Part shown: piece after piece, positions 52,837 to 60,618 of the stretch | Layout: each line of letters starts with the position of its first letter | How positions within the stretch are numbered: the stretch's first letter is position 1 | NCBI GenBank assembly: GCA_044426235.1 | Contig: JAWXUS010000007.1 | Location: forward strand, 9,982-73,981 | Length of the DNA stretch: 64,000 nt | From: JAGHEK01 sp044426235 | Lineage (GTDB): Bacteria > Bacillota > Clostridia > Peptostreptococcales > Peptostreptococcaceae | Reading direction: 5' to 3' | Translations under genes and position numbers: made by a program | Notes under the pieces: generated by a model | The model's input: the letters and a program-made list of their open reading frames with translations, nothing else | The model's database searches: none | Told to the model about the DNA's origin: nothing

Positions 52837-52865
52837 ATTATATTAATTCGTCTAAATTTTGTCAA
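52837..52865 (-). promoter_or_regulatory. Consensus sigma-A promoter of the ABC/nitrogenase-like operon
   Basis: On the minus strand TTGACA (52865-52860), exactly 17 bp, then TATAAT (52842-52837). The remaining ~340 bp to the next gene are A/T-rich with nothing else seen. Confidence 0.88.
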
Positions 52866-53207
52866 TAACAATTTTTTTAAATTTTATACTTTAATTATAA
52901 TTAAATTTTTTTGTGATTACTTTTTACTAAATAATAAAGCATTAATACTCTTTATTAAAACTATATTTATTCTATAAAAAATATTCATTAATTATTTTAA
53001 AAAACTTTTCCATAAAAATTAAAACTGAATTATTCTATATATCTACTATTATTTATAAAAAAATATTACTAGTAATAAATTTAGATAATTCTTTAATACA
53101 AATTATATGTATTTAATAAATAATCCTTTAAATTTTTAATATATATCTAAAAAATTATCATAAAAATACTCTTAAAACATATTTATTTAGTATAGGAGGT
53201 GATAAAT

Positions 53208-53801
53208 ATGATTTGTAAGGGTTGTGGAAAAGAAAATGAAGAAAATAGTAAATTTTGTTATTCTTGTGGTTATAAGTTATTAAATATTCAAGAAAATATT
53301 AAAAATAATGAATATTATCAAAAATTTACAGATATTAAATTTAATGAAAATTTAGATGATAATATAATGACAAACTTTATCCAAAATAACGTTCATTATT
53401 ATTTACTAAAATATAAGCATATGAATGGACTAAATAAAACTACAAGTTGGAACTGGGCATCATTTTTCCTAGGTACGTATTGGCTATTTTATAGAAAAAT
53501 GTATCTTTATGGAGTTTTGTCAATAATAATTCCCGCAATACTATCTATTATTCCAATAGTTAATTTAATTGCAATATTTGCTTGTCCAATATTTCTTGGA
53601 CTTTATGGAAACACTATATACCTTCATCATATGAATAAAAAAATCGAAGAAATTATGCACGTAGATGATAATATTCGTGATATGGTAATTAGAAATACAG
53701 GTGGAGTAAATATTATAGTTCCAATAATATTTGTATTAATTAGTGGATTGGCATCATTTATTTGGTTTTCATCAATGTTTGTGTACCTATTTGCTTATTA
53801 A
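53208..53801 (+). CDS. Zinc-ribbon membrane protein (DUF2628-like)
   Basis: The start is ATG 53208 behind AGGAGGTGAT. Residues 2-20 are a zinc ribbon with two CxxC pairs ('CKGCGKENEENSKFCYSCG'). Residues ~80-200 have three or four membrane helices with the DUF2628 pattern 'WNWASFFLGTYWLFYRKMY'. Function is not known for the family. Confidence 0.8.
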   Translation: MICKGCGKENEENSKFCYSCGYKLLNIQENIKNNEYYQKFTDIKFNENLDDNIMTNFIQNNVHYYLLKYKHMNGLNKTTSWNWASFFLGTYWLFYRKMYLYGVLSIIIPAILSIIPIVNLIAIFACPIFLGLYGNTIYLHHMNKKIEEIMHVDDNIRDMVIRNTGGVNIIVPIIFVLISGLASFIWFSSMFVYLFAY

Positions 53802-53802
53802 A

Positions 53803-53835
53803 AGGAGTAGGCTTATGCCTATTTCTTTTTTGTAT
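53803..53835 (+). terminator. Terminator of the zinc-ribbon gene
   Basis: AGTAGGC-TTAT-GCCTATT stem followed by CTTTTTT. Confidence 0.7.
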
Positions 53836-53904
53836 AAAAAAGAGGATTTAAAAGTTTTTTGTAGAATTAAATAATAATTTATAAAATTAAGGGGAGGGAA
53901 TAAT

Positions 53905-55278
53905 TTGAAATTTAAAAAAATCGCAACAAATTTTGCAGTTAGCTTTATGGTACTCAGTTCATTAAATACTTCTTATGCAACTTCAATAAAAGATATTAAC
54001 GGACATTGGGCAGAATCTACAATAAAAAGTTTTATAGTTAATAACTACGTTAAAGGGTATGATGATAATACTTTTAAACCCGATAATAATGTTACCCGTG
54101 CAGAATTTGTAGTTATTCTTAATAATTATTTTGGTCTAACTAAAAAAAGTGGACAAGTTTTTGAAGATACAAAATCTCATTGGGCAAAAGACCAAATCGA
54201 CATTGCAGTTACTAATGGAGTTTGTAGGGGTGTGTCTGATACAAGTTTTAATCCAAATTCATCTATTACAAGACAAGAGGCTTGTGTTATGGTATCAAAT
54301 TATATGATGCTAACTGATGATCATCACGAAGAAATTTTCTGGTTTAATGATATATACGATATTTCTTCTTGGGCAAAAGATGCCGTTGAGGGAATGGTTG
54401 AAAGAGGTTACATTTCTGGCTATCCAAATAATACTTTTATTCCAAAGGGGAATTTAACTCGCGCAGAGGCAGTTTCTATGTTAAGTAGAGTTCATAAAAC
54501 TAATACTCCTCAAATAATAAATACTACTATTACCACTAACGATGTAAACAAGAAAATTAAAATGTTAATTAATAGTATTTCCGAAAATCATCCATATGAT
54601 GATATAGTGGCATATGATTCATTCAGTATAAGTAGAAATTTAATATTTACTGGTAAAGATTATTATATTGCAGGAGATGGAGTTGGTGGACATTTAGGAA
54701 TAATGGTTGATACTGAAACTTTTGAAGTATATATGTATTCAGATAGTGGAGATTTTTCAAAAGTTGATTATAATGATGTAGGACTTGATTATGCTTATAG
54801 TTTACTTCATAGGTATAACTTAAAACAATATAATTTATTTGGTGAATATGGTGCATTCTTACCAACGCTTTATACTTTAGAAGAAAAAACTCCAAATGGA
54901 TATATAATTAATGCATCTATTAGAAGAAATATGAACGATACTAATCCAAATAATATGAAATTCTTAGTTAATGGTGAAAATATAAGTGTTATATCTGGTT
55001 CATATCCTACTAATATTGATAAAATAAATGGACAAGATCAAGCATATACTAAACTTCAATCATATCTAAATAATACAACTTCTCATTTTGATTATTCAGG
55101 AGTTAAAACTGAAAGAGATTTAGGCTCAAATATAAATATAACGGGTCACGTATTTTGGATTTATTCAAATAATGGATATAATTTCAGTAGACTTGGAACT
55201 TACTTGGTTGAAAGTAGTACAGGATATATTTATGAATATGATGTTATAGATGATGGATATTTTTTAAAAAATAAATAA
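53905..55278 (+). CDS. SLH-domain surface protein with two similar C-terminal modules
   Basis: TTG 53905 follows AAGGGGAGGG. The 457-residue protein has a signal peptide (~1-26), three SLH motifs (~29-200, 'DINGHWAESTIKSF', 'GYDDNTFKPDN', 'SGYPNNTFIPKG') and a C-terminal ~245 residues of unknown fold. That part holds two similar segments, each with 'Y..L...L' helices and a strand pair like 'GHLGIMVDTETFEVYMY' and 'GTYLVESSTGYIYEY', which recalls PepSY-like or cystatin-like folds. It is wall-anchored. Function unknown. Confidence 0.8.
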   Translation: MKFKKIATNFAVSFMVLSSLNTSYATSIKDINGHWAESTIKSFIVNNYVKGYDDNTFKPDNNVTRAEFVVILNNYFGLTKKSGQVFEDTKSHWAKDQIDIAVTNGVCRGVSDTSFNPNSSITRQEACVMVSNYMMLTDDHHEEIFWFNDIYDISSWAKDAVEGMVERGYISGYPNNTFIPKGNLTRAEAVSMLSRVHKTNTPQIINTTITTNDVNKKIKMLINSISENHPYDDIVAYDSFSISRNLIFTGKDYYIAGDGVGGHLGIMVDTETFEVYMYSDSGDFSKVDYNDVGLDYAYSLLHRYNLKQYNLFGEYGAFLPTLYTLEEKTPNGYIINASIRRNMNDTNPNNMKFLVNGENISVISGSYPTNIDKINGQDQAYTKLQSYLNNTTSHFDYSGVKTERDLGSNINITGHVFWIYSNNGYNFSRLGTYLVESSTGYIYEYDVIDDGYFLKNK

Positions 55279-55290
55279 AGGAGATTAATT

Positions 55291-55494
55291 TTGAGTAAAA
55301 TAACACTTCACGCTAAATTTAATAAAAAATGTGCATTTTGCACTTATTGGCACGATCCAACTTATAGTGCTCTTGAGCATAAAATGGGTGATGTTTGGAT
55401 AGTTGATAATAATATTATACAACTTTGTATGAAGGTTAAACAGAAAAGAAAGTCTTGGAATTCTTGTATGGATTTTGAGTCTAAAATGCAATAA
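55291..55494 (+). CDS. Small Cys-containing hypothetical protein
   Basis: TTG 55291 follows AAAGGAG, 12 bp after the SLH gene. The 67-residue basic product contains 'KKCAFCTYWHDP' (CxxC) and two more Cys ('LCMKV', 'SCMDF') plus several Trp, which suggests a small metal-binding fold. Not recognised. Confidence 0.6.
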   Translation: MSKITLHAKFNKKCAFCTYWHDPTYSALEHKMGDVWIVDNNIIQLCMKVKQKRKSWNSCMDFESKMQ

Positions 55495-55515
55495 TTTTTA
55501 TAATTTATAATATTT

Positions 55516-55540
55516 AAAAAGGGCTTAACAAGCCCTTTTC
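55516..55540. terminator. Bidirectional terminator
   Basis: AAAAGGGCTT/AAGCCCTTTT stem between convergent genes. Confidence 0.75.
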
Positions 55541-56422
55541 TTAAATTAAATTACTATTAATTAAAATATTAATGTTTTGTATTGAAGTTTGAGATAATAC
55601 TTTAACATCTTTTTCTTTATAAATAGTCTCTCTAAATTCGCATTCATCAATTTCTTTATTGAATAAAACATATCTATCAATATTTAATTTCTTTGCAAAG
55701 TCTAAATTTTTAATTAAATCCTCATCACTATTTTCTCCATAAATTAAAATAACACATTTAGATAAAATAGACTTTAATTTATCAACATTTTCTTTAGGAT
55801 CCATAAAATCTGCACATTCAGTTATTATAAGTCCACCTTTTTTTATTATTTCATCACAAATTTCCTCATTTTTATCAGAAATTTTTTTAAATGAATAAGG
55901 TATAACAACTATTACTTTAGCATTAATTCTAAGAGCCTCCTCAAGTGAATGTCTATTATTTTCAAGATCTGAAACTATTACAAGTTCTTTCTTTTGACAT
56001 TCAACATTTGCCAATTCTTTTTTTGAAGGATTAGTCTTAATTAATGCATTTATAACACTTTTTTCTCTTTCAATAAGGATTTCATCACTTCTTTTTGATC
56101 CTAAAATACATATGTTTCTATTTAAGTCTTTTAATAAATCCCTATTTCCCCTACAAAATAAAATGTATGGTTTATCACTTTTTTTAGGTATATTTGAATT
56201 TATGATTGGAAAGTCTTTGTCGAATGTAGATATTATGTAATCATCACTTTTTTCAAATTCCCTTACTAAATTCTTTGATGCATCATAATATTTTACATCT
56301 CTCAAATATCTAAAATATAACTTTTCATTAGTATAATAATTTTTCCAAAAACTCACATTATCTTTTATAATGTTTGCTTTTTTACAAGCTAAAACGTCTA
56401 AAGTTATTTTTGAACAGTTCAT
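55541..56422 (-). CDS. DprA/Smf-like Rossmann protein, divergent
   Basis: The 293-residue protein follows the DprA order: 'YILFCRGNRDLLKD' then 'NICILGSKRSDE' (in DprA 'VGTRxxS'), 'LVIVSDLENNRHSLEEALR' (in DprA 'SGxAxGIDxxAHxxAL'), 'AKVIVVIPYSFKKI', 'KGGLIITE' and 'CVILIYGENS'. DprA loads RecA on incoming single-stranded DNA; diverged DprA-like proteins also occur in defence and mobile loci. The conserved GID-AH residues are replaced, so it is not the housekeeping DprA. It could also be a TIR-associated or LOG-like nucleotide-binding protein. Confidence 0.6.
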   Translation of the reverse strand: MNCSKITLDVLACKKANIIKDNVSFWKNYYTNEKLYFRYLRDVKYYDASKNLVREFEKSDDYIISTFDKDFPIINSNIPKKSDKPYILFCRGNRDLLKDLNRNICILGSKRSDEILIEREKSVINALIKTNPSKKELANVECQKKELVIVSDLENNRHSLEEALRINAKVIVVIPYSFKKISDKNEEICDEIIKKGGLIITECADFMDPKENVDKLKSILSKCVILIYGENSDEDLIKNLDFAKKLNIDRYVLFNKEIDECEFRETIYKEKDVKVLSQTSIQNINILINSNLI

Positions 56423-56537
56423 TCTTACCTCCTAACAGTTTATTAAATCATATTCGCTAAATTTTTGATTTATTCTACTTATATTTATGAATATATTTAA
56501 TAGATTTTAATATATATAGGTGTAGGAGGTGATTTAA

Positions 56538-57032
56538 ATGTTACTTAATATTACTCAAGAAATAAAAAATGAACATTTAATAGATAAGTTCTTAGGTAAA
56601 ATTATAACTGAATCCAATTACCGTTCTATTGTTCATAATTTTTGTCAAGAAAGTTTTATTAATAAACTAAAAGAAAAAAATATAGATTATTCTATAAATG
56701 AAAATAATGATATTGTAATCTATAATAAATCTTTTAGAGTTGTTGGTTGTTCAAGAACTAAGCATTTATACTTTGTACCAACAGAAAAATCATTTGATAA
56801 GAATATTAAAATTGATTTCTTTGTTGGAATGCAGTTACAATGTGGAATTGATACTAATTGTATATTAAACTACGATCAATTTAATCGTATTAATCAATGC
56901 GAAATTCGAGGATATATTCCTTATGAAGTGATTGACAAAGACGAACCAAAGCGTAATAAACATATACTTGGTAGTTCTAAACATATATATTTAGAGTCAT
57001 TATATCCTATTCAAGATATATTAAAGATTTAA
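56538..57032 (+). CDS. Hypothetical protein
   Basis: ATG 56538 follows AGGAGGTGAT. The 164-residue protein has no signal or membrane segment. It has aromatic strands ('SFRVVGCSRTKHLYFVPTE') and four Cys, with 'MQLQCGIDTNCILNYDQF' in the middle. I recognise no family. Confidence 0.6.
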   Translation: MLLNITQEIKNEHLIDKFLGKIITESNYRSIVHNFCQESFINKLKEKNIDYSINENNDIVIYNKSFRVVGCSRTKHLYFVPTEKSFDKNIKIDFFVGMQLQCGIDTNCILNYDQFNRINQCEIRGYIPYEVIDKDEPKRNKHILGSSKHIYLESLYPIQDILKI

Positions 57033-57067
57033 TAAACACAAAAATATACTATGATATAGTTCAATTT

Positions 57068-57112
57068 AAAAGAAAAAGTGATTTTATTTTTAAAATCACT
57101 TTTTCTTTTTTT
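57068..57112 (+). terminator. Terminator of the hypothetical gene
   Basis: A long perfect stem (AAAAGAAAAAGTGATTTTA and its inverse) with a T run. Confidence 0.85.
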
Positions 57113-57311
57113 TATCATTAAATAACATTTAACTAGACAAAATAATTAAATATAATATTTGATTATGAAAGTTGCACTTACAAAAAATGTATGCATTTTG
57201 TCATATTATATCATACATTTTTTACCAAATTTCAATACAATATGTTATAATCATATTTAATATTACTAATTTATACTAATAATTATATTTTTAAGAGGGG
57301 GAGGGATTAGA

Positions 57312-57854
57312 ATGCCACTAAAAGGTTTTAGTGATACTTCTAAAAAACATCAAGAAACAACTTATACTACAAAAAAATCTTTACAACAATCAAATGATAA
57401 ACAAGAAGAAAATAATAAAAATGACTTTCAAATTGAAAAACCAAAATATTCATTAAATGATATAATATTACCTCAAAAAATAAAAAATCAAATCGAAGAT
57501 ATTATATACTCTAAACAATATAGAAAAAAAGTCTATGTTCATTGGGGATTATCATCTGTAATGCCAGAAAATATAAATAAACTAGCAGTAAATTTATATG
57601 GACCTCCTGGTACAGGAAAAACAATGGGGGCACATGTTATCGCTAAAGAACTAAATAAAGATTTATTAGCTGTAAATTATTCTGAAATAGAATCAAAATT
57701 TGTTGGGGAAACATCTAAAAATTTAGAGAAAGTATTTAAATTTGCTAAAGAAAACAATCTTATAATATTTTTCGATGAAGCAGATGCTATGTTAAGCAAA
57801 AGAGTTTCTAATATGAGTAGTTCAACAGATGTTAGTGTAAACCAAACTAAGTAA
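57312..57854 (+). pseudogene. AAA+ ATPase, 3' end deleted
   Basis: ATG 57312 follows GAGGGGGAGGG. Residues ~1-50 are polar; then a single AAA domain begins: Walker A 'GPPGTGKT' (~97-104) and Walker B 'IIFFDEADAM' (~154-163). The frame ends at 'STDVSVNQTK' just before the arginine-finger and sensor region, so the last third of the domain is absent. The break coincides with the broken end of the convergent nuclease gene, so one deletion removed both ends. Confidence 0.75.
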
Positions 57855-58622
57855 ATTTAAAGACTTTTTCGCAATTTCAATTTGAGCCATTTCTATTCCC
57901 TTTACTATTCCTTTTTCTTCTGCATTATAAAGTGCGCTCACTTCATCTTTTATAGATTTTTCTCTTAATTCATATATTTCTCTTTCTTTATCGTTCATAC
58001 TAAGATTATACAATTTATCTTTTGCAAGTCTTATTTTATCGTTTGTCATTTCAATTTTTCTAACGAAAGAACTTTCTGGTTCTCTTAAAAATTCTATCCA
58101 AGCCTCAAGTAAATCTGTTACTTCTTCTTCACTGCTTAATTTTTTTAATTTAGGTATTTCAATGAAATGAATTTCTTGTATATTAGTTAATTCTTCATTA
58201 GTTTCAATTTCTTTTAGTCTATATCTATTATGGAATATATCGTTTTTAAGATACTTAAAATCTAAAATATTTATACAAACTGTTCTTCTTAATTTATCAT
58301 ATCTTTCCCCTGAACTAAGTTGTTCTTCATATAATTTACTCCAATAATACAAACTTCTTTGGATCATATTGTATTCATTTTTAAGTTGTATTTCAATATT
58401 TACAATTTCATTTTTATCGGTTGTCGCCTTTATATCAAGTCTTGAAAATTTATCTTGAATATATTCTTTTTCTATATCGCTATTTCTAATTACTACTTCT
58501 TTTATTAAGTCTTTTGGTTTTAAAACTGCATTTAAAAAAGAAATTAAAATTTGCGAGCTATCCTCCGAACCAAAAATCTTTTTAAATACAAAATCTACTT
58601 TAGGATTTAACAATCTTCTCAT
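57822..58622 (-). pseudogene. Rpn/PDDEXK-type recombination nuclease (transposase_31-like), C-terminus lost
   Basis: The 266-residue frame matches the Rpn/PD-(D/E)XK transposase-like family: 'LNPKVDFVFKKIFGSED' at the N-terminus, 'RLDIKATTDKNEIVNIEIQ' (D...E-x-Q, catalytic) near 75-95, and 'MIQRSLYYWSKLYEEQL'. Relatives end in long 'KG(I/E)EKG' helical repeats; here only 'AEEKGIVKGIEMAQIEIAKK' remains before an unrelated short tail, so the 3' end was replaced at the deletion shared with the AAA gene. The catalytic part is intact and might still work. Confidence 0.75.
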
Positions 58623-58736
58623 ATAATCACCTCTGTTTATATTTTATCATAAATATAGAATAATAAAATTAATTATATTAACTCTATTTTTTATTACAAA
58701 TTTAAATCCAATCTAAAATAAGTAAATATACTTTAA

Positions 58737-59016
58737 TTAAAATCAATAAATCTAAGTAATTTAAGTACTTTCATATACATTTAATCTAATATTAAATCTT
58801 TTTTTAATCCCTTATTAAAATCAAGTAAAGTAAGTTATTTAAACACTTTCAAACACATTAAATATTTTATTTAATCTACTATTTAAAATTAATCAAACCA
58901 AGTAACTTAAATGATTTTATATACATTTAATCTAACATTTAATGTGTCATTTAATCTTTTATTTAATCTAACATTTAATCTTTTATTTAATCTTTTATTT
59001 AATCTTACTATCAAAT
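58737..59016. repeat. Composite repeat array (12-bp units within ~75-bp units)
   Basis: Three imperfect 70-80-bp units begin near 58737, 58817 and 58884 (each 'AAAAT(C/T)AA..AA.TAAGT.A.TTAAA'). The last passes into about eight tandem 12-bp units (ATTTAATCTTTT / ATTTAATCTAAC) to 59016. These are the same 12-mers as upstream of parA. The position ahead of a replication-initiator-like HTH gene recalls iterons or a centromere. No gene lies here; the short open frame through the array is only the 12-mer read as LLFN repeats. Confidence 0.75.
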
Positions 59017-59106
59017 CTACACAAACAATTCATCACATAATTTTCCAGTATTTTACCTCTTGTTTTTTTCTCAAAAAAGTATTACAATGTTTTTCAACAG
59101 CAAAAA

Positions 59107-59176
59107 AGACTTATCGAAATAAGTTTCCAGGGATAACAGTCCCTCGGACATCGAACTCAACTACACAACTAGTTGA
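59107..59176 (+). other. Possible structured RNA or replication-control region
   Basis: Three hairpins follow each other: CTTAT-CGAA-ATAAG, AGGGA-TAACAG-TCCCT and CAACT-N8-AGTTG. This is the most GC-rich part of a 752-bp gap and differs in composition from its surroundings. A further CCAA...TTGG stem lies near 59312. No known riboswitch motif was recognised. Confidence 0.35.
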
Positions 59177-59374
59177 ATTACTTACTCAATAAGCCTTCAT
59201 AAAAGTAATAAATTGTAACTTTCTTATTATATACAAGTTAGGTTTATTTTACAACGATTTATTAAAGTTTTATGGGGTTTTTTTAGTTAAAGTTATTCAG
59301 CTAATTCCAAAGTTGGGATTGGTTTATTTTTGTTTGTAAAAATAAATTAATTCAAATTAAAAGGAGAAATAAAA

Positions 59375-60082
59375 ATGGAAATAATTTTAACGGAAAGTTT
59401 CATTCAAGTTCCACCAATTCTAAATTCAAAGGGTGTAAAGCACAGTGTAAAATCTATATATCTAGCGCTTGCAGAGTATAAAAATCAAAATACAAAAATC
59501 GCATTTCCAAGTTACAACACGATAAGTAAAAAGATTGGTTGCAGTAAAAGTACTATAAGTAAAGGTATCAAAAAACTTGAAGAAATGGGTCTAATAATAG
59601 TTGCAAGAAGTAAAAAAGATGGTACAAACTGCAATAACGTAAATCAATACTTATTCTTAACTAATTTTAAATCTACAAAAAATAAAATAAAAACTCAAAA
59701 GTCTGTTAGCGAAGAAAAAAAGGCATTAGAGAAATTCAACAATCTAATTAATAGTTCAAAGAAAGATTCAAAACAAGATTCAAAAGAAACTAATACAGAA
59801 AATAATGAACAAATTAACCAAGAAAATAACACAAAAAATAGTAATGAAAATGTTGAGATTATAGAAAATAATCCAAATATAAGAGTATCAAAAAACGATA
59901 AAAATATTAATAACAAAGTGAATGTTTTAGAAAATAAATCTAACATAAAAAATGTAATTAGTAGTGCATCAGACATTACTCTTGAAAATTACAAGTCTAT
60001 AGACGTTTCTAACCCTAATTTAACTAAGCAAATGCGAATTAAGATTATGCAGTTAAAGGCCTTTGGAAAAAGTACTTTATAG
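59375..60082 (+). CDS. HTH protein resembling replication initiators
   Basis: ATG 59375 follows AAAGGAG. Residues ~1-100 form an HTH_36/MarR-like winged helix as in RepA-N or phage initiators: 'SVKSIYLALAEYKNQNTKIAFPSYNTISKKIGCSKSTISKGIKKLEEMGLI' spread over ~25-80. The rest is Asn/Lys/Glu-rich and disordered with a conserved-looking C-terminal 'LTKQMRIKIMQLKAFGKST'. It may be a replication or regulatory protein; a full initiator would need a further domain. Its neighbour repeat array supports a replication or partition role, without proof. Confidence 0.6.
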   Translation: MEIILTESFIQVPPILNSKGVKHSVKSIYLALAEYKNQNTKIAFPSYNTISKKIGCSKSTISKGIKKLEEMGLIIVARSKKDGTNCNNVNQYLFLTNFKSTKNKIKTQKSVSEEKKALEKFNNLINSSKKDSKQDSKETNTENNEQINQENNTKNSNENVEIIENNPNIRVSKNDKNINNKVNVLENKSNIKNVISSASDITLENYKSIDVSNPNLTKQMRIKIMQLKAFGKSTL

Positions 60083-60145
60083 TCTATAAAATGCACTTTA
60101 TAAATTTAATACCAATTTTTTCAAATTCTTGTGATTTGTGTGTGG

Positions 60146-60182
60146 AAGGCCAATTTTACCATTTTTTATTGGAGGATACCTT
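60146..60182 (+). other. Two-tier stem-loop downstream of the HTH gene
   Basis: AAGG-CCAAT pairs with ATTGG-(6)-CCTT around an A/T-rich loop. It lies in a 536-bp gap without a gene. The remainder of the gap is A/T-rich up to the hsdR promoter. No T run follows. Confidence 0.3.
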
Positions 60183-60535
60183 GCGCCCATTTTTATGAAA
60201 ACTTAAATATCAAAATTATTAATTTCTTAATTTTCAAAATATAAATTCTTAAAAATTTTCTAAAAATCATCTCAAGTAAAATCTATTTATAGGTTGTACT
60301 CTTTTTATAATTGTACTAAAAATTATATATTACACTTTTAATAATGTTACTAAATTTATTTAAACTAAAGTTTCTAAAAATACACTTCAAAAAATAATTC
60401 TATAAAAATTCCCTAAAAAATAATTTCATAAATAAATATTTAAAAAGAAAAACTCTACTTATTTATATATATAAAAATACCTAATTTTTTCAGACTTCAA
60501 TTTATGCTATTTTACAAAATAACTAAAAATAATTA

Positions 60536-60564
60536 TTGACATAGTCACACTTTTAAATTATTAT
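60536..60564 (+). promoter_or_regulatory. Promoter of hsdR
   Basis: TTGACA (60536-60541), 17 bp, TATTAT (60559-60564), 55 bp upstream of the start codon. Confidence 0.8.
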
Positions 60565-60578
60565 TAAGTTAAATCAAA

Positions 60579-60596
60579 GCTATTTAATCAAATAGC
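60579..60596. promoter_or_regulatory. Palindrome downstream of the hsdR promoter
   Basis: GCTATTT-AATC-AAATAGC, 14 bp after the -10 box. The same GCTATTT/AAATAGC arms occur downstream of the hsdS promoter, so it may be a shared operator or a 5'-UTR hairpin. Confidence 0.65.
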
Positions 60597-60618
60597 AATA
60601 ACATTTTGGGAGGAAGTT

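Noticed and set aside
58737..59016. CRISPR array
   Set aside because: Units are 12 bp and contiguous, with no unique spacers and no cas genes.
59107..59176. Known riboswitch or T-box
   Set aside because: No T-box AGGGTGG, SAM, FMN, TPP or c-di-GMP core was seen, and the downstream gene gives no ligand hint; reported only as a structured candidate.
58911..59192. Open frame of 93 codons with LTFN/LLFN repeats
   Set aside because: It is the 12-bp repeat array read in one frame. There is no ribosome site and the second half crosses the hairpin region.
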